From Niveispirillum sp943371025 (GTDB lineage Bacteria > Pseudomonadota > Alphaproteobacteria > Azospirillales > Azospirillaceae), in contig CALRTC020000001.1 in the NCBI GenBank assembly GCA_943371025.1, forward strand, positions 124,001 to 188,000: 64,000 bases of DNA, read 5' to 3'. This document shows positions 44,601-52,741 of this stretch, piece by piece. Position 1 is the stretch's first letter, and each line of letters begins with the position of its first letter. Both the position numbers and the translations under genes were made by a program. A model generated the notes under the pieces. The model saw only the letters and a list, made by a program, of their open reading frames with translations, made no database searches and was not told where the DNA came from.

Positions 44601-44742
44601 GACAGGCGGCCTGGCGGTGTCGACCGTGTTTACATTGCTGCTGCTGCCGGCCCTGCTGCGGCTGGGTGAGAAGGAACGCCGGGCCATGGAGGAACCAGGT
44701 CCGGAATATGGCGCCAAGGTGACGCGGCTGGCGGCGGAGTGA
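41632..44742 (+). CDS. RND-family efflux permease
   Basis: Inner-membrane proton-driven pump of 1036 residues, with twelve helices in two repeats and two big periplasmic loops. GLPGVTEMQGFANPGGAFVSLEFD marks the first porter domain. Helix 4 reads GMVIDSAIVVLENIVRMR, with a single Asp (VID) where AcrB-type pumps have Asp-Asp. Helix 11 has GIVVNNAILLVDETR. The family exports drugs, metals or lipids through a fusion protein and TolC channel. ATG 41632 has AGGGGA just upstream. The adaptor gene follows rather than precedes, and no outer-membrane factor gene is present. Confidence 0.93.
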   Translation: MDVIKLGLRNPAALGVAVLIALGLGIWSALTLPVQLFPEVKQPTLGIEASWRAASPQEVESEILEPIEDVMKGLPGVTEMQGFANPGGAFVSLEFDAKTDMQQTMLDVISRLNRIPSRPADADPPRLIMGGGDNANETLIYYFVQKLPGTPGSLTDHYHYIIEDVIPRIEAVQGVARVDFGGQAEAPQQEVQIIFDPFKMAQYGITIPTVSGLVGRAQDVTGGFVDDGRRIYTVRYKGRFKPEQFSDLVLEWRDGRPVKLGDVAEVKVQLGRQWQYAFQNGNEAIGLRVIRREGANVLATLTEVKALMAGMRDGEMKAKGLTNNQSFDPSVYIESAIGLLTGNLLSGIVLAVAALWLFLRRTQLTLLVAMTIPISLLSLFAVLAITGRSINVISLAGLAFAVGMVIDSAIVVLENIVRMRDRGMGNDAASHEGTRRVIKALFASTATTVITFVPIVFMREVEGQIFADLALTIAVGVTISLIVCATVLPVATAKLMKVTPRMDGEARWVEWLSLRIMDLTSSNRKRAAVIMGLVTLSLGGSYLLFPSMSYLPPVKRDSVDAFLNFPVGTSVDLSREEVAKVIVDRFMPYYTGEKQPKAKNFYVLGWPGGGSIAVRLEDDTKLDEMMGIVKDEILAGFPDVQGFTNRGNLFGGLGAEGNVSILLQSSDAAGLSEAAAKGLALLREKLPDVQSWSNPNPEMAQPQLTVLPNDRRISEVGWTRVQVGQVVRALGDGLWLGEHFDGQNRLDIIMRSPEWTGPEELEQMPVATPSGTVVPLGQLVSVTREVGPSSITRVDGRRTITLNLQPGENIALEDVMTMLRRDIEPQLRAFLPADGTLRYGGSADRLDATVAAMGKNFIIALGLLFLLMALTFKSVKDSAMVMISIPLATVGGLALLDLTNLFTFQPLDLLTMIGFIILLGIVVNNAILLVDETRLCEAEGKGRAEAVHHALRSRIQPIFMGTLTTVAGMAPMIVVPGEGSVIYRGIAAVLTGGLAVSTVFTLLLLPALLRLGEKERRAMEEPGPEYGAKVTRLAAE

Positions 44743-44873
44743 CGGGGGTGCCCGTCATTATCATCGTCTCCGCTTATTTCTTCCCTTTACACCGCCGTTA
44801 CATATCGAAACCCGCAGTTAACGGGCTTTTCATTACAAGGATGCAAATAGCCCCAGCCCCAAGGAAGGTCGCC

Positions 44874-45947
44874 ATGACCCGCTGCAACGCGCACCCGATC
44901 GTCGCTGCCCTGTTGCTGGGCGTGTTGGCACTGCCGGCAGCGGCGCAGCAGGCCCCCGCCCCCGCCCCCGCCGCCAAGGTGACGGTCGCCGCGGCCAGTC
45001 TGCGACAGATGGCGCCGGAGCTGCAGGTGCCGGGCAGCGTCATGTCACGACAGGATGCCGATGTGGCCGCCGAGGTATCCGGGCGCGTCATCTGGGTGGC
45101 AGAGGCGGGGACCAGGGTCGCGGCGGGAGAGGCCATCGCGCGGGTCGATGACCGGTTGCTGCGCCTGGAACTGCGCCAGTACGAGGCGCAGATCAAGAGC
45201 CTGGAAAGCCAGCTGGCGTTTCAGGAACGCGAGGTGGAGCGCCAGCGGCAGCTGGCCGAGCGCGGCACCACCCCCGTCACCCGGCTGGAGGAAACGACCA
45301 GCCGGCGCGATGTGCTGGCCCAGGATCTGGTTCGCGCCCAGGCCAGCCGCGACCGCACCGCGCTGGAGATCGAACGCACCGTGGTGAAGGCGCCGTTCGG
45401 CGGTCAGGTGGCCGAACGGATGCTGGAGGTCGGTGAATATTCGGCCCCCGGTGTGAAGGTGGCCCGTCTGGTGGCCGTGGATCAGGTGGAAGTGCGCGCC
45501 CAGGCGCCGGTCTCCATCGCCCGCCATATTGTGGAGGGCAGCGAAGTGCCGTTGGACATCGAAGGCCAGACGGCGCGCGGCAAGGTGACCCGCATCATCG
45601 CCATCGGCGAGGCGCAGTCCCGCACCTTCGAGGTGCGCGTGTCCCTGCCGAAGGGGGAGGTCCCCTGGATCGTGGGATCGGCCGTCAAGGTGGGCCTGCC
45701 CTTGGCCACTGCCGAACAGGTTGTCGCGGTGCATCGCGACGCCCTGGTCCTGCGCGGTGACGGCACCTGGCTGTTCAGGGTGAATGCCCAGAACAAGGCC
45801 GAACGCGTGGCCGTGAAAACCGGCACCAGCATCGGTGACTGGGTGCAGGTGACGGGCGACGTGCATGACGGTGACCGCTTGATCGTGCGTGGCGCCGAAC
45901 GGCTGCGCGAGGGGCAGGATGTCGAACTGTCCCCTAAGGTGAGCTGA
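44874..45947 (+). CDS. RND efflux membrane fusion protein
   Basis: Periplasmic adaptor of 357 residues with signal peptide 1-24 (ALPAAAQ). Barrel-sandwich halves flank a short helical hairpin (about 95-145): VSGRVIWVAEAGTRVAAGEAIAR and RTVVKAPFGGQVAERMLEVGEYSAPG. The beta-barrel and membrane-proximal domains follow (QSRTFEVRVSLPKGEV). AAGGAAGG precedes ATG 44874; the in-frame ATG 44739 would overlap the permease end and is less likely. A 131-base gap with a GTTACAT half site separates it from the permease, so it may have its own promoter. Confidence 0.9.
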   Translation: MTRCNAHPIVAALLLGVLALPAAAQQAPAPAPAAKVTVAAASLRQMAPELQVPGSVMSRQDADVAAEVSGRVIWVAEAGTRVAAGEAIARVDDRLLRLELRQYEAQIKSLESQLAFQEREVERQRQLAERGTTPVTRLEETTSRRDVLAQDLVRAQASRDRTALEIERTVVKAPFGGQVAERMLEVGEYSAPGVKVARLVAVDQVEVRAQAPVSIARHIVEGSEVPLDIEGQTARGKVTRIIAIGEAQSRTFEVRVSLPKGEVPWIVGSAVKVGLPLATAEQVVAVHRDALVLRGDGTWLFRVNAQNKAERVAVKTGTSIGDWVQVTGDVHDGDRLIVRGAERLREGQDVELSPKVS

Positions 45948-46061
45948 CCGGGCATGTGAACCGCCATGCCCCCAGGCCCGGGTGCCATCTTCCCGCGGCG
46001 TGATTGAGAGCTGCCGGTGCTGCTGTACCGTCGCCCTTTGTGCCAATGCCATCGTCCGGCC

Positions 46062-46092
46062 AGGACCGCTGCCATTCGCGGAGCGGTCCTTT
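46062..46092 (+). terminator. Hairpin after the efflux operon
   Basis: Perfect 9-bp stem AGGACCGCT (46062-46070) and AGCGGTCCT (46082-46090) with an 11-nt loop, then TTTG with the last paired base. The T-tract is short. Confidence 0.55.
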
Positions 46093-46273
46093 GCGCATGC
46101 AGCGCTGGTCGAAGATGACGGCCGGGGACGCGCCGCGCGTTGGACCACTGCTGCCCTGTTGAAGCAGGCCGCGGCGACGTTGTCGCGGTGCCGTTAACTT
46201 GCAAAGCTGATATCGCTTCCAGTGCCCCTGTCTCGCGGATGGGGGCAGGCGGCCTCGCTTTGCGTGAGAGGCG

Positions 46274-46301
46274 TTGACGAAAACATCATAAATGATATTT
46301 T
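46274..46301 (+). promoter_or_regulatory. Promoter with palindromic operator in its spacer
   Basis: TTGACG (46274-46279) and TATTTT (46296-46301) are 16 bases apart, 34 bases before the acyl-CoA synthetase ATG. The spacer contains ATCATAAATGAT (46285-46296), a perfect inverted repeat of ATCAT. A repressor here would block RNA polymerase; either TetR protein in the window could be its binder. Confidence 0.6.
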
Positions 46302-46334
46302 CATCAGAATAATCATGAATCGGGGAAATCGCAT

Positions 46335-48185
46335 ATGCTTGTTCGGGGCGCTGTCCGCTCGTTGGCGGAGATCGAAGCTTTAGAAGCCACGCCTTGGGTT
46401 TCCTTGGCCACGGACTGGACGACCTATGGTCTTCTGGGCGACGCTGCGGATCGATATGGTGATCGGCCTGCCCTTGGCATCCTGGCCCGCGCCCAGGACG
46501 CCGCACCCGCGGTCGACCTGAGCTATCGTCAGCTTTTCGCCCGCGTCACCCAGGCCGCCAATGCCTTTTCCAGGTTGGGCGCGCATCTGGAGGCGCCGGT
46601 CGCCGTGCTGCTGCCCAACCTGATCGAGACGCATCTGACCATCTGGGGCGCTGAAGCCGCCGGCATGGCGGCACCCGTCAACCCGTTGCTGGAACCGCCA
46701 CAGATCGCCGGCCTTCTGAACCGGATCGGGGCCCGCATTCTGGTCACCACCGGCCCCGCCCTGTCGCCGCAATTGTGGGAGAAGGCGCAGCAGGTCGCTG
46801 CCCTTGTTCCGGGATTGCGGGCCCTGGTGGCGGTGGGGGGGCCGGGTGATGCCGATGCCACGGCACCGGCCTGTTACGATTTCCATGCGCTGCTGGCGGC
46901 TGAACCGGCGGACAGGCTGGTCAGCGGGCGGCAAATCCGTCCCGATGACCCCGCAGCCTGCTTCATGACCGGCGGCACCACCGGGGCCCCGAAGGTGGCC
47001 ATCCAGACCCATCGCAACCAGAGCTTCCAGGCCCGCGTGCTTGCCGAGCAGAGCCAGCTTGGCACCAGCGACGTCATCCTGTCCGGGCTGCCCCTGTTCC
47101 ATGTGAATGCCGTGATCGTCACCGGCCTGTCGGCCTTTTCTGGTGGTGGCCACGTTGTGCTGCTGACCGCCAGCGGTTATCGCGACAAGGCCGTGATCGG
47201 AAATTTCTGGACCATCGCCGCCAATGTCGGTGCCACCACGTTCAGCGCCGTGCCGACGGTGCTGGCGGCATTGCTGGACCAGCCGCGCGATCCCGCTGCC
47301 GCATCGACCCTTCGGGAGGTGATATGCGGGGCGGCACCCTTGCCACTGGAACTGTTTCAACGCTTCGAAGAAACCACCGGCATCGTGATCCGGGAAGGGT
47401 ATGGACAGACGGAGGGCACTTGCGTCACCTCCGTCAATCCCCGCCATGGTGAGCGGCGGCCGGGCTCCGTGGGTTTGCGCCTGCCCTATCAGGAGGTCCG
47501 CTGCGTCCGGCTGAATGCGGATGGCAGCCTGACCGACTGCGCGGCCGGTGAGGCCGGCCGGGTTGTGATCCGCGGCCCCAATCTGTTCCCGGGATATCTG
47601 GACCCAAGCGATAATGAGGGATGCTGGTACGCGGGCGGCTGGTTCGACACCGGCGACCTGGGTCGCCTGGATGCGGATGGCTATCTGTGGCTGACCGGCC
47701 GGTCCAAGGATCTGATCATCCGCGGCGGGCATAATATCGATCCCCAGGTGATTGAAGAGGGGCTGGCGGCCCATCCCGGTGTCGCGCTGACGGCTGCCAT
47801 CGGCCAGCCTGATACTTATGCGGGTGAACTGCCGGTTGCCTATGTCGTCCCCCGCCCGGGTGTGGCGCTGGACCCGGAGGAGCTTCTGGCCTTCGCCCGT
47901 GCCGGCATCCCCGAGCGGGCCGCCTGCCCCGTGCGGATCGAGATCATCGACACCATGCCGGTCACGCCCGTCGGCAAGATCCACAAACCATCGCTGCGCC
48001 TTGATCTTGCGCGCCGGATGGTGGAACGGACGCTGGCCTGGGAAAATCTGGAAGGCGAGGTCATTGCCGTGGCGGAGGCCAATGGGCGTTACAACGTCAC
48101 CGTTTCCTGCCCGCAGGCCGCACTGACCGCTGTCCGGGGTGCCCTGGGCAACCTGCCCCTGACCGTGACGGTGGATGCCCGCTGA
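46335..48185 (+). CDS. Acyl-CoA synthetase (AMP-binding)
   Basis: ANL-superfamily ligase of 616 residues that activates a carboxylic acid as its CoA thioester via an acyl-AMP. Motifs: phosphate loop MTGGTTGAPKVA near 215, A5 GYGQTEGT near 355, A7 WFDTGDLGRLDADGYLWLTGR near 435 followed by KDLIIRGGHNIDP, and the C-terminal Lys of VTPVGKIHKPS near 550. The last 60 residues extend beyond the usual end and look like a small alpha/beta tail. GGGGAAAT lies 8 bases before ATG. It is monocistronic and convergent to the TonB-receptor operon; probably activates the acid made or imported by that pathway. Confidence 0.92.
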   Translation: MLVRGAVRSLAEIEALEATPWVSLATDWTTYGLLGDAADRYGDRPALGILARAQDAAPAVDLSYRQLFARVTQAANAFSRLGAHLEAPVAVLLPNLIETHLTIWGAEAAGMAAPVNPLLEPPQIAGLLNRIGARILVTTGPALSPQLWEKAQQVAALVPGLRALVAVGGPGDADATAPACYDFHALLAAEPADRLVSGRQIRPDDPAACFMTGGTTGAPKVAIQTHRNQSFQARVLAEQSQLGTSDVILSGLPLFHVNAVIVTGLSAFSGGGHVVLLTASGYRDKAVIGNFWTIAANVGATTFSAVPTVLAALLDQPRDPAAASTLREVICGAAPLPLELFQRFEETTGIVIREGYGQTEGTCVTSVNPRHGERRPGSVGLRLPYQEVRCVRLNADGSLTDCAAGEAGRVVIRGPNLFPGYLDPSDNEGCWYAGGWFDTGDLGRLDADGYLWLTGRSKDLIIRGGHNIDPQVIEEGLAAHPGVALTAAIGQPDTYAGELPVAYVVPRPGVALDPEELLAFARAGIPERAACPVRIEIIDTMPVTPVGKIHKPSLRLDLARRMVERTLAWENLEGEVIAVAEANGRYNVTVSCPQAALTAVRGALGNLPLTVTVDAR

Positions 48186-48199
48186 CGGGTAACGGTCAA

Positions 48200-48243
48200 A
48201 AGGCCATCTGATGCTGACAGCAGCACCAGATGGCCTTTTTTTG
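48200..48243. terminator. Bidirectional terminator
   Basis: AAGGCCATCTG (48200-48210) pairs with CAGATGGCCTT (48227-48237). Seven Ts follow on +, and AAAA precedes for the minus strand, ending both the synthetase and the TonB-receptor transcripts. Confidence 0.85.
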
Positions 48244-48298
48244 TTTTGCCTTATCGCGTGATCGCGCCCGGACCGAGGCCGGTACGGACGATCGCAGG

Positions 48299-50950
48299 CT
48301 AGAAATTGACCTTGGCCTGTACGGTCACGCTGCGCCCCTGCGCGAAATAGGCGAAGGCGCTGCGGGCGCCGAACACGCCGTAGCTGAGCGGCGTGGTGTC
48401 GGCGAAGGTCATCGGGCGCTGGTTCGTCACATTCCGGACCAGCACCGCACCCTCCCAGCTGTCATCCGCGTCCGCCAGACCCAGGCGCAGATCCAGCCGG
48501 GCATAGGCGGGCTGGATCAGGCTGGGGTCGAGCGCCGGAGAGGTATGGTAGCGGCCGGTAAAGAACAGGTCGGCCGATCCGCTCAACACCAGGGAAGAAC
48601 CGATGTCGCGCAGATAGGACAGGCCGGCGGAGCCGGAATAATCGGGGACGAACTGGTTGGTCTTGCCCGCATAGCTGCAAAAGCCGCGATCGGCGGCCGG
48701 CCCCGCGGGGGTCTGTCCGGGATAGCATTGGCCGTTGGGAAAGCTGTCGAAACGGAAATCGGTCCAGGCGAAGGAACCCTGGGCGGACAATCCGCCACCC
48801 AGGGCGACGCGCCCGTCCATTTCCAGCCCCTTGACCGTTGCCGCCGCCGCATTGCCGACATTGAAGCCCAGCAGCCCGTCGAAGATCGAGACCTGCAGAT
48901 CCTCGTAATCCGTATGGAAGGCGCCCAGATTGACCTCGGCCCGTCCGTTCCACAGGCGGGATTTCAGCCCCGCCTCCCAGGTGCGCGCCTTCTCCTCCTC
49001 GAAACGGAACGACTGGGCCATGCTTGCGGCCGCGCCGCGATTGTTGGCGCGATAATCGAAGCCACCCGACTTGGCCCCCATCACCCAGGAAACATAGACC
49101 ATGTCATCGGGGGTCAGATTATATTGCAGGCTGACCGACGGCGTGAGGCGGGTTTTGGACAGGCTGCCGGTGACGGGCAGTGCGCCCAGGCGGGCCAGGG
49201 CCTGAGTTGCGGCATCAGCCACGCCCGGCACGCCGGACCGCGACACAGCCAGAAGGTTTTCCGTCGTGATGCCCAGCAGTCCGGCATAGGCCAGCGGGGC
49301 CAGCAATGCCTGCTGACCGGTCAGCGGCGCGCCATGGTCGTCCGTGATCCGGCTGGACCGCTCCCCATCCTTCGTTTCACGGTTCAACCGGGCACCAAAG
49401 GTTGCGCGCAGGATGTCGGTGGCGTGCCAGGTGGCCTGACTGAACAGCGACCATTGATCGGCTGTCACGCGGGCCTGACTGGTCGATTGTGTTCCGGCCA
49501 GGGCCAGGCCGGCCCCGCCCCCAGCGGTCCCGGCTGCCCGGCCCGCCGCCACGGCCCCGGCGGCGTCCCCGGGGTGGGCTGCCAGCCACTCCGCCGCCGC
49601 CGCCTCGAACGCCGCACCATAACCCTGGTTGTAGACAAGCGGGACCAGGGGCGAACTGCCGGTGATGCGGACGCTGCTGCGATAATCGTCGCTGGAATGC
49701 TGGAAATAGCCGCCGGCAATGTAATCCAGATCGCCACCGCCGTTGGAGACCAGCCGGACTTCCTGACTGAACTGCCGGTAGGTCTCCGCCTGTGGCGCGT
49801 CCAGCAGGGGCGCGCCGGTGAAATCGCAGTCGCATTCCTCGTCATAGCTGAAGCGGGTCACCCCGCTGATCGCCGTCAGTGTGGCAAAGCCCGCATCCCA
49901 GTCGGCACGCAGCAGATAGGTCTGGGCATCGTTGCTGCTGCTGTCGCCATTGGCGGAACGGGTATCATTGCGAACATTGTCCAGTGTCGCACTGCCAGCG
50001 GCGGGCAGGGACAGCAGCTGCATGCCGGTGGCGGCATTGACGGCTGCGATGCGGGTGTTGACGGGAACAGCACCCCCACCTGACAGGATCTGTGCATAGG
50101 TCAGACCATTGACGAAGGTCGACAGCGGATTGGCTGACGGCAACAGGGCGGGTGTCTCGCCAATGATCTCCGTCTCCCGGCCCGTGGCGTCGAACCGACC
50201 GGTTTCGGCCTTGAGCGTCAGTGTCAGCCGCTCCCCGATATCGGCGGCCAGGGTGCCGCGGACCTGCCAATCCTCCCGCTGCACTTCGGGCCGGTCCAGC
50301 GTCGCGTTGCGCATATAGCCGTCGGTGCGGTTGTATCGACCGGCCACGCGCAGGCGCACCTTGTCGGTAATGGGGCCGGTGACCGCGGAAGTGGCTTCGA
50401 ACCCGTCTGTATCCGGTTCATAGGCCAGGCGCGCATAGCCGCCCATGGTCGATTGCGGCTGTGCCGTGGTGATGTTCAGCGCGCCGGCAATGGCGCTCTT
50501 GCCGAACAGAATGGATTGCGGCCCCCGCAGGACCTCCACCCTTTCCACATCCAGAAATGGCGCGCGCGCCTGCTGGGCGCGGCCATAGGACAGTCCGTCG
50601 ATATAGGTGCCCACCGACTGTTCGAAACCCTGGTTGATACCGGAATAGATGCCGCGGATGCCGATGGAGGTGCCGATGGGGCTTTCCGCCATGGTGAAAT
50701 TGGCGACCTTGAATTGCAGGTCGCCCATATTCTTCACACCCGCCTCGGCCATGGTTTCCATGGTCACGGCCGCTACCGATGCCGGTATGTCCAGCAGCTT
50801 TTCGGACCGTTTGCGCGCCGTGACGATCACTTCCTCCAGCATCGGCTGGTCGGCTTCCGCGGCGATGGCCGACAACGCCGGGATCATCATCATGGTGCCG
50901 GCCACCAGGCAGGTGGTCGAGCGCAGGCAGAGTCCTCCCTTGGACGTCAT
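48299..50950 (-). CDS. TonB-dependent outer-membrane receptor
   Basis: Beta-barrel importer of 883 residues. Signal peptide about 1-31. The plug begins with LEEVIVTARKRSEKLLDIPASVAAVT and contains SIGIRGIYSGINQGFEQSVGTYIDG and VEVLRGPQSILFGKSAIAGALNI. The barrel ends in a Phe (VQAKVNF), as outer-membrane assembly needs. This subgroup is common in sphingomonad-like and oligotrophic alphaproteobacteria for importing plant or aromatic compounds rather than siderophores. It is last in the minus-strand operon with the monooxygenase, FAH and dioxygenase-like genes, so it probably imports their substrate. AGGGGGATAAA precedes ATG. Confidence 0.93.
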   Translation of the reverse strand: MTSKGGLCLRSTTCLVAGTMMMIPALSAIAAEADQPMLEEVIVTARKRSEKLLDIPASVAAVTMETMAEAGVKNMGDLQFKVANFTMAESPIGTSIGIRGIYSGINQGFEQSVGTYIDGLSYGRAQQARAPFLDVERVEVLRGPQSILFGKSAIAGALNITTAQPQSTMGGYARLAYEPDTDGFEATSAVTGPITDKVRLRVAGRYNRTDGYMRNATLDRPEVQREDWQVRGTLAADIGERLTLTLKAETGRFDATGRETEIIGETPALLPSANPLSTFVNGLTYAQILSGGGAVPVNTRIAAVNAATGMQLLSLPAAGSATLDNVRNDTRSANGDSSSNDAQTYLLRADWDAGFATLTAISGVTRFSYDEECDCDFTGAPLLDAPQAETYRQFSQEVRLVSNGGGDLDYIAGGYFQHSSDDYRSSVRITGSSPLVPLVYNQGYGAAFEAAAAEWLAAHPGDAAGAVAAGRAAGTAGGGAGLALAGTQSTSQARVTADQWSLFSQATWHATDILRATFGARLNRETKDGERSSRITDDHGAPLTGQQALLAPLAYAGLLGITTENLLAVSRSGVPGVADAATQALARLGALPVTGSLSKTRLTPSVSLQYNLTPDDMVYVSWVMGAKSGGFDYRANNRGAAASMAQSFRFEEEKARTWEAGLKSRLWNGRAEVNLGAFHTDYEDLQVSIFDGLLGFNVGNAAAATVKGLEMDGRVALGGGLSAQGSFAWTDFRFDSFPNGQCYPGQTPAGPAADRGFCSYAGKTNQFVPDYSGSAGLSYLRDIGSSLVLSGSADLFFTGRYHTSPALDPSLIQPAYARLDLRLGLADADDSWEGAVLVRNVTNQRPMTFADTTPLSYGVFGARSAFAYFAQGRSVTVQAKVNF

Positions 50951-51089
50951 TTTATCCCCCTGTTTGTATGGTGATTTTTGAACGCGGAGCCCCGTTCGGG
51001 CCGGCGGCGGGCCGGTCCGTTGGTGTCCTTTTTGGCAATCAAGAAGGTCCTGTCGGCCCGGACTGCGACGGCGGCCGTACCGTTACTGA

Positions 51090-52715
51090 TCAGGCCGCCG
51101 CCTGTGCCGATCCCGCCGCCATCGGTGTCGTGGATGGTGCCCCGCACAGGCCCAGCACCTCTTCCACCATGTCGCCCGCCCTTTCCAGCGGGCCTGCGGC
51201 GGCGATGGTGCGATCGGGACGCACGATCGCCACCCAGCCAGCGGCCGGGCCGGGAACCAGCGTGCCGGAGACATCTTCCCAGGCGCCGGGCATGGCCATG
51301 CCGCCGCCACGCGCCATGAACCGGGCCGTCTTGCCGCCAAAGGCGGCCCAGCGGCGTGTCTGATCCGGTGTCAGGGCCGAGGCCGGGTCCACACCAAGGC
51401 CCAGCAGCAGCATATCCTGACCCAGCGCCTCATCCCCGGCGACAACCTGGCCGCCGCCGACCGGGCGCACCCAGCCTTGCGGCAGCAGCCAGCCGCATGT
51501 CAGCGGGGAAGGCGCGCGCCCGTTCAGGAACAGACCCTGTTTGAAATGATGGGGCGGCTTGATTTCAAGCTTGTCGATATAGCGCCGCAGCCCTGGAATC
51601 TGCCGGATCAGCAGCACGGCCCCGTGCAGCAGCAGGGCTACCGCATGGCTTCGCGGCATGATCAGCCGGCCCATCAGTCGGGCCAGATTGATGATGCTTC
51701 GGGCATGCGGCCGCCGTTCCTGATCATAGCTGTCCAGAATGGCTGGTGCTGCCCGACCCTTCAGCACCCAGGCCAGCTTCCAGGCCAGATTGGCGACGTC
51801 GCGCAGTCCGGCCACCAGCCCCTGCCCGGCAAAGGGCGGGGTGATGTGGGCGGCGTCGCCAACCAGGAACACCGGCCCGGCGCTGAACCGCTGCGCGATG
51901 CGGGCGTGGAAGCGATAGACGGCGGTGCGCTCGATCTCCACCCCGGTATCGCCGACCCAGGGCCGCAGCAGCTGGCGGACCATGGCAGGATCTTCCATCT
52001 CCGCCCGCGTTTCCCCGGGCCTCAGCATGAATTCCCAACGCTGGCGGCCCCCGGGTGCGACCATGCGCGGGCCGGGCCGCCGCGGATTGCACAGGAATTC
52101 CACATCATCGATGGGCGTCGGCACCCCTTTGGCGTCGACCACCAGCCAATCCTGGACGAAGGTTTCACCGTCGAACGGGATCGCCAGCTGGTGCCGTACA
52201 GTTGATCCGGCACCATCGGCCCCGACCAGGAAACGGGTCCTGACTGTGAACGGCTCGCCGCCATCCGCCTGTCGCAGCCGCACCAGCACCCCGTCGCCCT
52301 CACGGCAGAAGTCCAGCAGCTCCATCCCGGTGGCGGTGGTGACGAAGGGATGGTCATCCAGCCGGCTGCGCAACACCTGTTCCAGTTCCGGCTGGAAGAA
52401 GGTGACGAGATTGGGGTGGCCGTCGGTGGCGCCGCTGGTCTGGGCGCAGGCGAACATTCCGTATAAGGGGGAGTGCATGCGCACCCGTGGAATGGCGATC
52501 GTGGCGAAGGCACCATCCTCCAGCCCCGCCATCTGGAGAATGCGCAGCGCCTCATTGTCCAACGCGATGGCGCGCGGTGCCGCGAAGATCTCCGTGGCCT
52601 TGTCGATCACCAGGGTTCGTACCCCCTGACGGCCCAGAAGATTGGCCAATGTCGCCCCGACCGGCCCGAAGCCGCAGATCAGGACATCCACGGCGGAAGG
52701 AAGATTATTTGCCAT
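51090..52715 (-). CDS. FAD-dependent aromatic monooxygenase (MhpA/PheA-like)
   Basis: Flavoprotein hydroxylase of 541 residues. The dinucleotide site is CGFGPVGATLANLLGRQG near 14; the DG-type motif is FLVGADGAGSTVRHQL near 165; the second FAD motif is GDAAHITPPFAGQGLVAGLRDVANLAWKL near 288. The C-terminal part is thioredoxin-like, weaker here. The group adds one oxygen to phenolic rings with NAD(P)H, as in 3-(3-hydroxyphenyl)propionate hydroxylase. It sits 26 bases after the FAH gene, so it likely hydroxylates the ring ahead of cleavage. AAGGAG is 10 bases before ATG. Confidence 0.92.
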   Translation of the reverse strand: MANNLPSAVDVLICGFGPVGATLANLLGRQGVRTLVIDKATEIFAAPRAIALDNEALRILQMAGLEDGAFATIAIPRVRMHSPLYGMFACAQTSGATDGHPNLVTFFQPELEQVLRSRLDDHPFVTTATGMELLDFCREGDGVLVRLRQADGGEPFTVRTRFLVGADGAGSTVRHQLAIPFDGETFVQDWLVVDAKGVPTPIDDVEFLCNPRRPGPRMVAPGGRQRWEFMLRPGETRAEMEDPAMVRQLLRPWVGDTGVEIERTAVYRFHARIAQRFSAGPVFLVGDAAHITPPFAGQGLVAGLRDVANLAWKLAWVLKGRAAPAILDSYDQERRPHARSIINLARLMGRLIMPRSHAVALLLHGAVLLIRQIPGLRRYIDKLEIKPPHHFKQGLFLNGRAPSPLTCGWLLPQGWVRPVGGGQVVAGDEALGQDMLLLGLGVDPASALTPDQTRRWAAFGGKTARFMARGGGMAMPGAWEDVSGTLVPGPAAGWVAIVRPDRTIAAAGPLERAGDMVEEVLGLCGAPSTTPMAAGSAQAAA

Positions 52716-52741
52716 GTCCCGACAACTCCTTCGCGTTTGGG

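Larger units (their letters stand above)
45948..46334. other. Gap between efflux and acyl-CoA synthetase genes
   Basis: About 390 bases without a supported gene. It holds a terminator-like hairpin at 46062-46092 and the AT-rich promoter at 46274-46301. The reading frames here lack ribosome sites or family resemblance. Confidence 0.5.

Noticed and set aside
44743..44873. Terminator between RND permease and fusion-protein genes (CCCG/CGGG then CTTTT)
   Set aside because: Only a 4-bp stem, too weak; I kept the gap as a possible internal promoter instead.
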